64,000 nt of DNA, from contig CAVONI010000001.1 of the NCBI GenBank assembly GCA_963697285.1, forward strand, positions 248,001 to 312,000, in the 5' to 3' direction. The notes below the pieces were generated by a model. That model saw nothing but the letters and a program-made list of their open reading frames with translations, made no database searches and was not told where the DNA came from. A program made the translations under genes and the position numbers. Source of the stretch: JAEUQQ01 sp963697285 (GTDB taxonomy: Bacteria; Acidobacteriota; Vicinamibacteria; Vicinamibacterales; JAFNAJ01). How positions within the stretch are numbered: the stretch's first letter is position 1; each line of letters starts with the position of its first letter. Shown here piece after piece: positions 46,932 through 56,090 of this stretch.

Positions 46932-47333
46932 ATGAGCACTGGTCCGAACGGCACGCCGACGCTGGATACCGGCACCCGGTTGGCGATCGACCGCACGCGC
47001 ATGGCCTACGAGCGGACGCTCATGGCCTGGGTGCGGACGGCTGTCTCGCTCATCTCGTTCGGGTTCACGATCTACAAGTTCTTCCAGTTTGAACTGAAGA
47101 ACCGGCCCGACGTTGCCGAGCCCCTGCTGAGTCCGCGCGCGTTCGCCCTGGTGATGATCGCGATCGGCCTCGTGGCCTTGCTGTTGTCGACCATCCAGCA
47201 CCGCCAGAGCATGCGGCAGATGCGCACCCAGTACGGCCAGATGATCGTCCCGCTATCGACCGCTGCCGTGGTCGCGGCGCTGTTCGGGGGGCTCGGGTTG
47301 GCCGCGCTCGTCGCCGTCCTGCTGCGGCAGTGA
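46932..47333 (+). CDS. YidH/DUF202 small membrane protein
   Basis: 133 aa. DUF202 pattern: LAIDRTRMAYERTLMAWVRT, AVSLISFGFTIYKFFQ, then two further helices (FALVMIAIGLVALLLSTIQ and VVAALFGGLGLAALVAVLL). Inner membrane; function unknown. It converges with the next gene, stops only 8 bases apart. Confidence 0.88.
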   Translation: MSTGPNGTPTLDTGTRLAIDRTRMAYERTLMAWVRTAVSLISFGFTIYKFFQFELKNRPDVAEPLLSPRAFALVMIAIGLVALLLSTIQHRQSMRQMRTQYGQMIVPLSTAAVVAALFGGLGLAALVAVLLRQ

Positions 47334-47341
47334 CCTACGCC

Positions 47342-48004
47342 TTAGGGAATCAACTTCTCCTTCCGCATTTCCTTCATCGTCGCCTTCACCAGGTCCTTGA
47401 TCATGGCCTGGGCGTTCTTCGGGTTGGTCCGCTCGCTCACGGCGGCCCACAGCAATGCGTTCTTCGGCACGCTGAAGATCAGGTTCTCGATGACGACCAC
47501 CATGTCTTCGCGCATGTAGCCAGGCTCGTAGACGGCCCCCCACCCGTACCCGTAGTAGCCCCAGAGCGTCGAGTAGTACGGCGAGCCCCAGTACGCCGGC
47601 GTGTAGGTCCGCTCGGTCTGGGCCTTGACGAGGCGAAGCGCAATCACGCCCTCGATGCCCGCGCGCTCGAACCAGGGCTTGGCGGCCTCGGCATCCCGGA
47701 GCAACTCCCGGGGAATCACGCGGTAGGCGGCGACGGCGTCGGTCAGGCCGATGGCGTTGAGTTCGCGAACGAGGGCCTCTTCGCCCGACACCTGCAGGTT
47801 CTGGTCGTCGCTGATGACGAGCGCCACGACCTTCTTGCCCTTGAAGCTGGTGCCGGCGGCACCAGGCGCTTTCCAGGTGCTCGTGAACGTCGGGCCGGCG
47901 AACACGATCGCGGGCAAGGCGAGAACTGCGACGAGCGTGCTGCCTGCCCACGCCAGCGCCGCGGTCCCGGTGAGCGACCTGAATCCGATGCTGCGAAGAA
48001 ACAT
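47342..48004 (-). CDS. Exported protein of unknown function
   Basis: 220 aa from ATG 48004. Long hydrophobic N-terminus (LTGTAALAWAGSTLVAVLALP), then FTSTWKAPGAAGTSFKGKKV, VALVISDDQNLQVSGEEALV, EREL-type helices, a Tyr/Trp/Gly-rich loop at ~155-180 (YWGSPYYSTLWGYYGYGWGA) and a C-terminal helix with NPKNAQAMIKDLVKATMKEM. It resembles small periplasmic proteins that share the ISDD/VREL pattern in Acidobacteriota, but I cannot name a family. It lies 62 bases downstream of the PAP2 gene. Confidence 0.7.
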   Translation of the reverse strand: MFLRSIGFRSLTGTAALAWAGSTLVAVLALPAIVFAGPTFTSTWKAPGAAGTSFKGKKVVALVISDDQNLQVSGEEALVRELNAIGLTDAVAAYRVIPRELLRDAEAAKPWFERAGIEGVIALRLVKAQTERTYTPAYWGSPYYSTLWGYYGYGWGAVYEPGYMREDMVVVIENLIFSVPKNALLWAAVSERTNPKNAQAMIKDLVKATMKEMRKEKLIP

Positions 48005-48066
48005 CTGCAAACTCCATCCTGGACGGCGAACTGACCCCGCCCTGCCGTGTGAGCCGCCGGCGAACG

Positions 48067-48996
48067 TCAGCGGTCGTTGATACGCGCCAGCGCAATCCCG
48101 CCGCCGCCTCGCACCACGAGGGGGCGAAGCGCGAATCGGTTGTTGCGCAGGTGCAGCGTGACCGTTCGCGCCGACGCGACGCCCACTGCAGCGCCGAAGA
48201 CCACGTCGCTGGCCCAGTGCTTGTTGACGCTGATGCGCGAGGCGGCCGTGTAGGCGGCGCCGGCGAAGAACGGGACCCCCACCTTCCAGCCGTAGTGTTC
48301 CTGCAGGACCATCGCGGTCGCAAAGACGGCCGTGGAGTGACCTGACGGAAACGATCGGGGATCGCCGTTGGGCCGTGTCCGATCCACCGCGTACTTCCAC
48401 ACATAGGCCCAGCTCGTCGCACTGATCTGCGCCCGTACCAGGTCGCGTCCCGCATCGGCCGCCCTGGCACTCCCCTTGGTATGCCCGATGATCCACCACG
48501 CGGCGGCCAGTGGCACCTGGTAGGTCAGGTTGCCGTAGTGATCGCCGCCTTCCAGCGCCGTGACGGTCGCCGACGGCGGGTCTTCCAGTGCCTCGCGGAT
48601 CTCTTCGTCGGCCAGGTGCGTGACACCGGCAGCGGCGAGGCCGCCGATGTACCACTCCGCCGTTTCCCGCGAGAAGAAGTGCTTGTAGTCGCCGCCGACG
48701 TCGCGGATGAAGCGGCCGAACGCCGACCCCGTGTCGGAGCGCCGGGCCGCCATGACGGCTTCGTTCCCGACGATGGGCGTGTCGAGGCGCAACACCGACG
48801 GCGAGCGCCCGCTATCGGGGGCGCATTCAACACGAGACGCGACGGTGTCAACTGCTACCCCTTCGGGGAGGCCGACGCTCGTGTGGGGCGCTCGACACGT
48901 CACCGCCGTGCCTGTCGGGGCGTCTTCAGCCCCGACCCCGGGCACGTGCACCGTACCCAGGAACAGCATGAGCAACACGATCAGCGGCCTTCGCAT
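48067..48996 (-). CDS. PAP2-superfamily phosphatase, exported
   Basis: 309 aa from ATG 48996. Signal peptide (LIVLLMLFLGTVHVPGVGA). All three PAP2 motifs are present: KYAVDRTRP (KX6RP), FPSGHST (SGH) and SRISVNKHWASD (SRX5HX3D). It removes phosphate from membrane lipids such as phosphatidate or undecaprenyl pyrophosphate; as the protein is mostly soluble with few helices, it is probably periplasmic-facing. Long N-terminal part before the catalytic domain includes FIRDVGGDYKHFFSRETAEW. Confidence 0.9.
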   Translation of the reverse strand: MRRPLIVLLMLFLGTVHVPGVGAEDAPTGTAVTCRAPHTSVGLPEGVAVDTVASRVECAPDSGRSPSVLRLDTPIVGNEAVMAARRSDTGSAFGRFIRDVGGDYKHFFSRETAEWYIGGLAAAGVTHLADEEIREALEDPPSATVTALEGGDHYGNLTYQVPLAAAWWIIGHTKGSARAADAGRDLVRAQISATSWAYVWKYAVDRTRPNGDPRSFPSGHSTAVFATAMVLQEHYGWKVGVPFFAGAAYTAASRISVNKHWASDVVFGAAVGVASARTVTLHLRNNRFALRPLVVRGGGGIALARINDR

Positions 48997-49287
48997 CGGC
49001 GCCTCCAGGCGGTGAAGAAGATCAAGCAAGAATCCAGCCGACTCATCCGTGGCCGACTCGCCCGCGCTCGACGTGTGAATGACCACCATCGTCATGCAGC
49101 GGCTGGAGGGACGTGTCGCCTCACCGTGGGCCGTCACCCCGTCACAAAGGGCAGTCACGACGGCGCGGCCGCGGGCGCGTCGTACGCACGGTTCGACACG
49201 TTCCCGCAGCGGACGTCCACTCGGCGCGCTCGCGTTGCGATCAAGCCGGCTGGCGGCAATCTTGCCCATCACATCCGGGGCCGTGGG

Positions 49288-50691
49288 ATGACACCTGGAT
49301 GGATCGCAATCGTGACGGTGGCGGCCGGGTTCGTGCTCGCGGGCGTGCCTGCCGCGGCGCAGGATCCCGCCGCGAGCCCGTACCGCCCGAACCCGGCCGA
49401 TGAAGACTGGACGTTCCTGAAGACCGCCGAGAAGAAGACCGATGTCTGGGATCCGATCAAGTACATCGCGCTCGGCAAGGAGGACTGGTCGCTGACCCTG
49501 AGCGGTGAGCTTCGACTCCGGCCCGAGGCCTTCAGGGTCCGTGAGACCGCGACCAGGCCCTCGACCATCGACAGTTACCTGCTGCAGCGGTACCTGTTCG
49601 GCGCTGACCTGCGCCTCGGGCGGCGCTTCCGGGTCTTCGGCGAACTGCAGAGCGGCATCATCACCGGCCAGCTGCGATCGCCGCGGCCGAGCGATTCCAA
49701 CCAACTCGACTTCCACCAGTCATTCGTCCAGTGGCGACAGCCAGTTGGCAAGGCGCGCGAGGTGAGATTCACCGCGGGGCGCCAGGAAATGGAGATCGGC
49801 AGCTCGCGGCTGATCTCCGCCAGCCCCGGGCTGAACGTCAAGCGCAGCTTCGATGGCGTGACGGTCGGCTACCGCTCGGCGTCGTGGGGGGTGGCCCTCG
49901 CCGCGGCGCGACTGGTGGACGTGAGAACCGGCACGTTCGACGACTGGACCACCTCAGACCAAAAGGTCTGGGGAGCCGGCGTCGGGCGACCGGCGTCGAT
50001 CCCGGGGCTCACGCGCAGCGAAGTCGGGGTGTACTACCTGGGCATCGACAAGCCGGTTTCGACCTACGCACAGGGCAGCGGGCCTGAAACCCGGCACACC
50101 GTCGGCGTCAAGTGGAGCGGCGGCGGGCGCCTCGACCTGAACCACGACCTGATCTTCCAGTGGGGAGACTTCGCCGGCGAGCCCATTCGGGCGTGGTCGT
50201 ATGCCGCCGAGACCGGGTATCGCGTGTCGTCCACGGGATGGCGGCCGCGGCTCACGGTCCGGTTCGACATCGCGTCGGGCGATGCCGACGCGCAGGAGGC
50301 GAAGCTCCAGTCGTTCAACCCCCTGTTTCCCGGCAACGCCTACTCGGGAGCCGTCGGGCTCCTCGGGCCGACGAATCTCACCGACTTCACGCCCACGATC
50401 ACGGTGACGCCGCGTCGTGACCTGGTGCTGGGGTTCGAGGCGCCAAGCTACTGGCGGACCTCGCAGGCAGATGGCGTGTACTCTACCGACCTGCGCCTGC
50501 TGGTTGGCCCGGACAGCGGTACCGGCAAGTACGTGGGCACCAACCCGGGGGTCGTCGTCGTGTGGCAGGCGACCCGCCACCTGCAGATCCTGGGCGTCGT
50601 CACACGATTTCTCTCGGGCCAGTTTCTCGAAGACTCGTTCGTGTCCGAGGGATTCGGCTTCTACTCCTTCACGATGCGCTATCGCTTCTGA
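49288..50691 (+). CDS. Alginate-export-type outer-membrane porin
   Basis: 467 aa from ATG 49288. Signal peptide (WIAIVTVAAGFVLAGVPAAA). Alginate_exp (PF13372-like) pattern: SLTLSGELRLRPEAFRVRE, QRYLFGADLRLGRRFRVFGE, NQLDFHQSFVQWRQPVGKA, RFTAGRQEMEIGSSRLISA, HLQILGVVTRFLSGQFLEDS, terminal YSFTMRYRF. Characterised relatives pass polyanions such as alginate, but many act as general anion-type channels. A SulP anion transporter gene follows 21 bases downstream, so the pair may form one anion uptake route through both membranes. Confidence 0.85.
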   Translation: MTPGWIAIVTVAAGFVLAGVPAAAQDPAASPYRPNPADEDWTFLKTAEKKTDVWDPIKYIALGKEDWSLTLSGELRLRPEAFRVRETATRPSTIDSYLLQRYLFGADLRLGRRFRVFGELQSGIITGQLRSPRPSDSNQLDFHQSFVQWRQPVGKAREVRFTAGRQEMEIGSSRLISASPGLNVKRSFDGVTVGYRSASWGVALAAARLVDVRTGTFDDWTTSDQKVWGAGVGRPASIPGLTRSEVGVYYLGIDKPVSTYAQGSGPETRHTVGVKWSGGGRLDLNHDLIFQWGDFAGEPIRAWSYAAETGYRVSSTGWRPRLTVRFDIASGDADAQEAKLQSFNPLFPGNAYSGAVGLLGPTNLTDFTPTITVTPRRDLVLGFEAPSYWRTSQADGVYSTDLRLLVGPDSGTGKYVGTNPGVVVVWQATRHLQILGVVTRFLSGQFLEDSFVSEGFGFYSFTMRYRF

Positions 50692-50712
50692 GCCGATCGT
50701 GATACCACACGC

Positions 50713-52377
50713 ATGGTGCGCCGGCGGATCACCCGCCGCGCGCACCGTGGAGCGCTCGTGAAACAGACCCTCCGCACCGACATCGTCGCCGGCCTGACGA
50801 CGGCCGCGGTCGTCATCCCCAAGACGATGGCCTTTGCTGCCATCGCGGGGCTGCCGCTCGAGACCGGCCTCTACACGGCGCTCATCCCGCTGATGGTCTA
50901 CGCAGCGACGGGCTCGTCGCGGCCGCTGAGCGTGTCGTCCACGTCGACGATCGCCATCCTGACGGCCGGTGCGCTGGCGCCGCTGGCGACTCCGGCGGGG
51001 AGTGCCCAACTGATCGTGGCCGCATCGGCGCTCACGCTGATGGTGGGCCTGGTCCTGGTGCTGGCGTCGGCGCTACGTCTCGGATTCCTCGCGCATTTCA
51101 TCTCGGCGCCGGTGCTCACCGGCTTCAAGGCCGGCGTCGCGATCGTGGTCGTCGTCGACCAGGTGCCGAAGTTGCTGGGCATTCACCTCGCCAAGGCCAA
51201 CTTCCTGCAGTCGCTCGCAGACCTGATGCGCCACCTGCCGGATACGTCGATGCCGACCCTGGCACTGGGCCTCGCGCTGCTCGGGCTCATCGTCGGCCTC
51301 GAGCGGTGGTCGCCGAAGTCGCCTGCGCCCCTCGTGGCCGTGGCCGCAGCCATCGCGGTCTCCGCGTGGTTCGGCCTGGAACGGCTCGGCGTCGAACTCG
51401 TCGGACAGGTCAGGTCGGGCCTCCCTCCGTTCGCGCTGCCCGATGTCGCTTTCGCGACCGCGCTCTGGCCGGGCGCGCTCGGCATCGCGCTCATGAGCTT
51501 CGTCGAGACCATCGCCGCCGGGCGCGCGTTCGTGAAGCCCGGCGAGCCGCTGCCGGCTCCGAACCGCGAGCTTCTCGCGCTCGGGCTGGCCAACGTTGCC
51601 GGGAGCGCGTTCCAGAACATGCCCTCGGGTGGGGGCACGTCGCAGACGGCCGTCAACCGCGCGGCTGGCGCCCGGACGCAGATCTCGGGCGTCGTGACGG
51701 CGGTGGCCACGCTCGCGACGCTGCTGTTCCTCTCGTCAACCGTTGCGCTGATGCCGCATGCGGCGCTTGCAGCCGTGGTCGTGGCGACGACCGCCGGGCT
51801 CTTCAAGCCCGCGGAGTTCGCCGCGATCCTGAAGGTGCGCCAGATGGAATTCTGGTGGGCGGTGGCGGCGATGATCGGCGTCGTGCTGCTCGGGACGCTG
51901 AACGGGATCCTCGTCGCGGTGGCGCTGTCGGTGCTGGTGCTGTTCTACCAGGCCAACCGGCCCCCGGTGTACCTGATGGGGCGCAGGCGCGGGACCGGTG
52001 TGTTCGAACCGCTTGCAGCGGGCGATCCGGAGATCGAGACCTTTCCCGGCCTCATGATCATGCGGACCGAGGGCCGCGTGCACTTCGCGAACGCGCACCG
52101 GATCGGCGAGCAGATTTGGCCGCTCGTGAACGACGCCAGGCCACGCGTCCTGGCACTCGACCTCAGGGCCGTTCCCGATCTCGAATACACGGCACTCAAG
52201 GCGTTGACCGAGGCCGAGGAGAGGCTGACCGACGCCGGAACCGAGCTGTGGCTCGTCGCCCTGAACCCGCGCGTGCGGGAGGTGATCGAGCGCTCACCGC
52301 TGGGCGCACGGCTGGGTGCCGGCCGGGTCTTTCCGACCCTGGGCCACGCCGTGGAGGCTTTCGCGCACCGGGATTGA
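50713..52377 (+). CDS. SulP-family anion transporter with STAS domain
   Basis: 554 aa. SulP signature near the start: GLTTAAVVIPKTMAFAAIAG and GLYTALIPLMVYAATGSSRP; middle FVETIAAGRAFVKPGEPLPA and FQNMPSGGGTSQTAVNRAAG. The C-terminal ~120 residues are STAS (PGLMIMRTEGRVHFANAHRI, VLALDLRAVPDLEYTALKAL). Inner-membrane uptake of sulfate, bicarbonate or a carboxylate. Start could also be GTG 50758. Likely coupled to the upstream porin gene. Confidence 0.92.
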   Translation: MVRRRITRRAHRGALVKQTLRTDIVAGLTTAAVVIPKTMAFAAIAGLPLETGLYTALIPLMVYAATGSSRPLSVSSTSTIAILTAGALAPLATPAGSAQLIVAASALTLMVGLVLVLASALRLGFLAHFISAPVLTGFKAGVAIVVVVDQVPKLLGIHLAKANFLQSLADLMRHLPDTSMPTLALGLALLGLIVGLERWSPKSPAPLVAVAAAIAVSAWFGLERLGVELVGQVRSGLPPFALPDVAFATALWPGALGIALMSFVETIAAGRAFVKPGEPLPAPNRELLALGLANVAGSAFQNMPSGGGTSQTAVNRAAGARTQISGVVTAVATLATLLFLSSTVALMPHAALAAVVVATTAGLFKPAEFAAILKVRQMEFWWAVAAMIGVVLLGTLNGILVAVALSVLVLFYQANRPPVYLMGRRRGTGVFEPLAAGDPEIETFPGLMIMRTEGRVHFANAHRIGEQIWPLVNDARPRVLALDLRAVPDLEYTALKALTEAEERLTDAGTELWLVALNPRVREVIERSPLGARLGAGRVFPTLGHAVEAFAHRD

Positions 52378-52603
52378 CGCCATCGCCCGGGGGCCGGCGA
52401 ATACGACCGGTTGATAGCCGAGTCACGGCGCGCCGTGATCTCGGCAGCGACCGCGCGCCGCCTTGCCCGGCGCGAGTGCCACAACCGCAAGATCGGCCAT
52501 GATTTTCGCACGGGCGCCGTCACAGCGACGTGGCTCGACTCTTGCCCCCAGCCCAGGCGACGCTGGAAGCCATCCCGATGACGACGAGAGGAGACCGCTG
52601 TTC

Positions 52604-53971
52604 ATGACGACCACATCCACCGCGCCGTCGCTGGTCAGGAAGTCCCTGGGCGAGCGGTTGCTCTCGCCCATCGCCGACGTGCGACGTGAGGAAGTGCCCA
52701 GCGCGCTCCTGCTCACGCTGATCATGTTCCTCGTCCTCGCCGCCTACTACATGCTCAAGACGGCGCGCGAGGTGTTCATCCTCAGCGAGGGTGGCGCCGA
52801 GGTGAAGAGCTACTCGGCGGCAGGGCAGGCGGTCCTCCTGCTGTTTCTCGTTCCTGCCTACGGCGCGTTCGCGTCGCGCGTCGGCCGGATCCAGCTGGTG
52901 CAGTGGGTGACGCTGTTCTTCGCGTCGCACCTCGCCCTGTTCCTGCTCGCCATCTCGGTGGGGTGGCATGTCGGCATCCCGTATTTCCTGTGGCTGGGCA
53001 TCTTCAACCTGATGGTGATCGCGCAGTTCTGGGCCTTTGCCAACGACCTCTACACGCAGGATCAAGGCAAGCGGATCTTCCCGCTCATCGGCGTCGGGAG
53101 CAGCCTCGGGGCGTGGGTCGGTTCGGTGCGCGCCGGCCAGGTCGTGGCGACCATCGGCACGCAGCGGTTACTCGTGGCCGGCGCGGCCATCCTCGTGGTC
53201 TGCGCGCTGCTCGCACGCGTCGCCAACCGAAAGCGACCCAACGCCGCGGTCGGCGCGGGGGTGAAGGCCGCTGCACCCGCCGACGAGAAGCCGCTCGGCA
53301 AGGAAGGGGGCTTCTCGCTGATCTTCTCGGACAAGTACCTGATGTCGATTGCGTTCCTGACCGTCCTGCTGAACATCGTCAACACGTCGGGCGAGTACCT
53401 GTTCGGCCGGTACGTCGTCGAGATGGCCAACTCGACGTATGGGAGCGGACCCGAGGCAGCGGCAGCGCGGGAAGCCTTCATCGGCGGCACCTACAGCCGG
53501 CTGTTCAGCACCGTCAACCTCGCCGGGTTCCTGCTGCAGATGTTCGTGGTCTCGCGCGTCTTCAAATTCCTGGGCGTGGGGAAGGCACTCTTCATCCACC
53601 CGATCGTGGCGCTGTTCGGCTACCTGATGATGCTTCGGGCGCCGTCGCTCCAGTTCATGACCTACCTGAAGATCGCCGACAACAGCATCGATTACTCGCT
53701 GGGCAACACCACGAAGCAGGCGCTGTGGCTGCCGACGAGCCGTGAGGCCAAATACAAGGCCAAGCAGGCCGTCGACTCGTTCTTCGTGCGTGCCGGCGAC
53801 GTCGTGCAGGCCAGCATCGTCTTCGCCGGCGAGCGGCTGGCGTTTGCCGTGCCCATGTTCGCGAGCATCAACGTGGTGCTCGCGGGAGCCTGGCTGGGCG
53901 TGGTGGTCCTGCTCAATCGCCAGATGCGGGAGAAGGCCGCCACACCTCCCCCCGCCAAGACGGTGGCATGA
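52604..53971 (+). CDS. NTP/NDP exchange transporter (ATP/ADP carrier family), copy 2
   Basis: 455 aa from ATG 52604, ribosome site GAGAGGAG upstream. Motifs parallel copy 1: YYMLKTAREVFIL, FLWLGIFNLMVIAQFWAFAND, YTQDQGKRIFPLIGVGSSLGA, REAKYKAKQAVDSFFVRAGD. It lacks ppk2 or symporter neighbours. A difference is Met-Leu-Lys-Thr in place of Val-Leu-Lys-Pro in helix 1, so substrate preference may differ between the copies. Confidence 0.9.
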   Translation: MTTTSTAPSLVRKSLGERLLSPIADVRREEVPSALLLTLIMFLVLAAYYMLKTAREVFILSEGGAEVKSYSAAGQAVLLLFLVPAYGAFASRVGRIQLVQWVTLFFASHLALFLLAISVGWHVGIPYFLWLGIFNLMVIAQFWAFANDLYTQDQGKRIFPLIGVGSSLGAWVGSVRAGQVVATIGTQRLLVAGAAILVVCALLARVANRKRPNAAVGAGVKAAAPADEKPLGKEGGFSLIFSDKYLMSIAFLTVLLNIVNTSGEYLFGRYVVEMANSTYGSGPEAAAAREAFIGGTYSRLFSTVNLAGFLLQMFVVSRVFKFLGVGKALFIHPIVALFGYLMMLRAPSLQFMTYLKIADNSIDYSLGNTTKQALWLPTSREAKYKAKQAVDSFFVRAGDVVQASIVFAGERLAFAVPMFASINVVLAGAWLGVVVLLNRQMREKAATPPPAKTVA

Positions 53972-54025
53972 TTCGTCTATCCCATAAACCGGATGTCGCG
54001 TGATTGCGACCACAAAGGAGCACAT

Positions 54026-54616
54026 ATGTCGAGTCGGTTCAGGATCATGGCCCTTGCGGGCGTCGTGGTGGTGGGCCTGGCGAGTTCGGTGACGCTGGCT
54101 GGCGCGCAGAGCAACCAGAAGCCCGAGACGTTCACCGCGTTCGCGGTCAACATGAGCGGTGTCGGACCGTCGGGTTCAGGGGTGGTCGACCTGGCGATCG
54201 AACGCTGGTCGTCTGATGCCGAGCGTGAAGCCCTGAGGAAGGTATTCGTCGAAAAGGGTCCCGAGAAGCTGCTCGATGCGCTGCAGGACACGAAGCGCGT
54301 CGGCTACATCCGCACGCCGACGTCGCTGGGCTGGGACGTGCGATTCGTCATGCAGGTGCCAGACGAGGAGGGCGGCCGTCGCATCTACGCGCTCACCGAC
54401 CGGCGGATCTCGTTCGCCGAGGCACGGAACCAGCCCCGGACGATGGACTATCCGTTCACCTTCATCGAGATTCACCTCGACAAGACCGGGAACGGCGAAG
54501 GCAAGGCCTCGGTCGCCACGAAGATCACGCTGAACAAGAAGGGCCAGCTGGAACTCGAAAACTACGGCACCCAGCCCGTGCTCCTGACCAAGGTGACTGC
54601 GAAGGACCGCAAGTAG
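54026..54616 (+). CDS. Exported protein of unknown function
   Basis: 196 aa from ATG 54026, AAGGAG upstream. Signal peptide (RIMALAGVVVVGLASSVTLA). Then ETFTAFAVNMSGVGPSGSGV, VDLAIERWSSDAEREALRKV, LLDALQDTKRVGYIRTPTSL, YALTDRRISFAEARNQPRTM, YPFTFIEIHLDKTGNGEGKA. Conserved-looking and single-domain, resembling uncharacterised Acidobacteriota periplasmic proteins. A strong hairpin follows. Confidence 0.75.
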   Translation: MSSRFRIMALAGVVVVGLASSVTLAGAQSNQKPETFTAFAVNMSGVGPSGSGVVDLAIERWSSDAEREALRKVFVEKGPEKLLDALQDTKRVGYIRTPTSLGWDVRFVMQVPDEEGGRRIYALTDRRISFAEARNQPRTMDYPFTFIEIHLDKTGNGEGKASVATKITLNKKGQLELENYGTQPVLLTKVTAKDRK

Positions 54617-54652
54617 CGGCGCTGCGGGCCCGCATCGCTTGCGGGATCATCT

Positions 54653-54688
54653 CGTGCCGGGCGGTTCGCCAACCCTCCGCCCGGCACG
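54653..54688. terminator. Bidirectional 12-base-stem hairpin between convergent genes
   Basis: CGTGCCGGGCGG / CCGCCCGGCACG, loop of 12 bases, 37 bases after one stop and 37 before the end of the other gene. Perfect stem, no T-tract. Confidence 0.6.
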
Positions 54689-54724
54689 TCGCGTATCGGT
54701 GTGCGAGAAGTACAGCTCGGCGAC

Positions 54725-55972
54725 CTACTGCTTCCAGCCCAGCGCCGCGTATTCCTGCGCGGCGCGCTCGGTCAACTGGCCGGTGACGCGAAGCCGCAGC
54801 GAGGTGGCACCGAGTTCAGCCTGTGCGCGGGCGGCGATCTCGCGCAGTGTCGCGGCCGAGGCCTCGGAGTAACGCACCCAGTCGAGCGGCAGCAACGCGA
54901 TCACCTCGCCGGTGGGCATCCGCGCCACCATCGCCCGCGAGTCGGTCAGCACCGCCGCCACCCGCGACTGCTTGTGCAAGGCTTCGAGCATCTCGGCGCT
55001 TTCGACGAAGAACAGCGCCTCGCGCTCGCCGGTGGCCTCGACCGCCGACGCGACGTAGTCGGCGCCGCCAGGCACGCGCACGGCATGCAGCGCCGCGACC
55101 AGGCGCGTCTGCAACGTGAGCGTGTACACGCGGCTGCCGAAGAGCGCCTTCGCGGCATCCTGGCTGACGCCGATCTCGCGCGCACGTGCCTCGTTGAACT
55201 TGCGAAGTTCCTCCGGGTCCTTGCCCCACACCAGGTTGCCCACGTCCGCAGTGGTGCTGACGACAACGGGTATCGGCACGACCACCTTGGCGGCAATCCC
55301 CCCGGCGACGTCCACGTTGGCGATGCTCTCGAGTGCCTGCTGCAGCGCGACGTTGGTGGTGTAGGGATCGACGCCGACCTTCTGCGCCCAGCGCCGCATG
55401 CTTCCGTTGACGCCCATGACACTCTTGGCGGCGCCCGTCGCGGCGTTGCCGCCCTCGTCCTTCGCCTCGCCCTCGGGCTTGGGATCGTCTGACGTCGCGT
55501 CGTCGACAGCCCGCTTCGTCCGGCGGCCCAGATTGACGCCGACCCGCTTCACGCCGCTGCCGATGCCCTTGGCCGTCGCGCCCGGATCGGTCACCGCACT
55601 GGCGACACCGGTGGCGACGTTCGCGACCGACTGGCCTGCGGCTTTCACGAAGACCTCGGATTTCGACACGTCCTTCAACGCCGCAATCGCCGCAATCTCC
55701 TGCAGCCGCGTCGCGAGCTGTGACCGACCCACGGCCGCGAATGCCCCGTATTCGGACGTGATCGTGAACTCGTGGTAGAACGCGGTCGTCGCGACGCCGT
55801 CCTCGACCTTGTGATGTGGTCCGGCGAGTTGTGCTGGGGTCAGCAGCGCCGACGCTTTCAAGACAGGGTCGGGTTCGTCGTTGGCACGCTGCGCCTGGCC
55901 ATGTCCTAGGAGCGACGCGACGACGAGGCCAGCGACGGCGACGACACGGCATGAATGTTCCGGTACTCTCAC
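54725..55972 (-). CDS. Exported protein of unknown function
   Basis: 415 aa from GTG 55972, with AGGAGGG upstream. Signal-type start (VVAVAGLVVASLLGHGQA). N-terminal part YHEFTITSEYGAFAAVGRSQ, an Ala/Val/Gly-rich amphipathic stretch at ~110-150 (QSVANVATGVASAVTDPGAT), VSTTADVGNLVWGKDPEELR, and helical C-terminus YSEASAATLREIAARAQAEL. No known domain seen. It is the first gene after the YfiR/kinase/TonB operon on the same strand, separated by ~120 bases, so probably not part of it. Confidence 0.75.
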   Translation of the reverse strand: MRVPEHSCRVVAVAGLVVASLLGHGQAQRANDEPDPVLKASALLTPAQLAGPHHKVEDGVATTAFYHEFTITSEYGAFAAVGRSQLATRLQEIAAIAALKDVSKSEVFVKAAGQSVANVATGVASAVTDPGATAKGIGSGVKRVGVNLGRRTKRAVDDATSDDPKPEGEAKDEGGNAATGAAKSVMGVNGSMRRWAQKVGVDPYTTNVALQQALESIANVDVAGGIAAKVVVPIPVVVSTTADVGNLVWGKDPEELRKFNEARAREIGVSQDAAKALFGSRVYTLTLQTRLVAALHAVRVPGGADYVASAVEATGEREALFFVESAEMLEALHKQSRVAAVLTDSRAMVARMPTGEVIALLPLDWVRYSEASAATLREIAARAQAELGATSLRLRVTGQLTERAAQEYAALGWKQ

Positions 55973-56090
55973 GTATCCCTCCTGTTGCCGTGTCGCCTGT
56001 CTCGCGGCGGCGACGCGGAAGCCCAGCCTGCCTGGGCCGACACAAGGATACGTTGACGACGGCAGACGACTCCAGCAATCCGGTCGTCTG

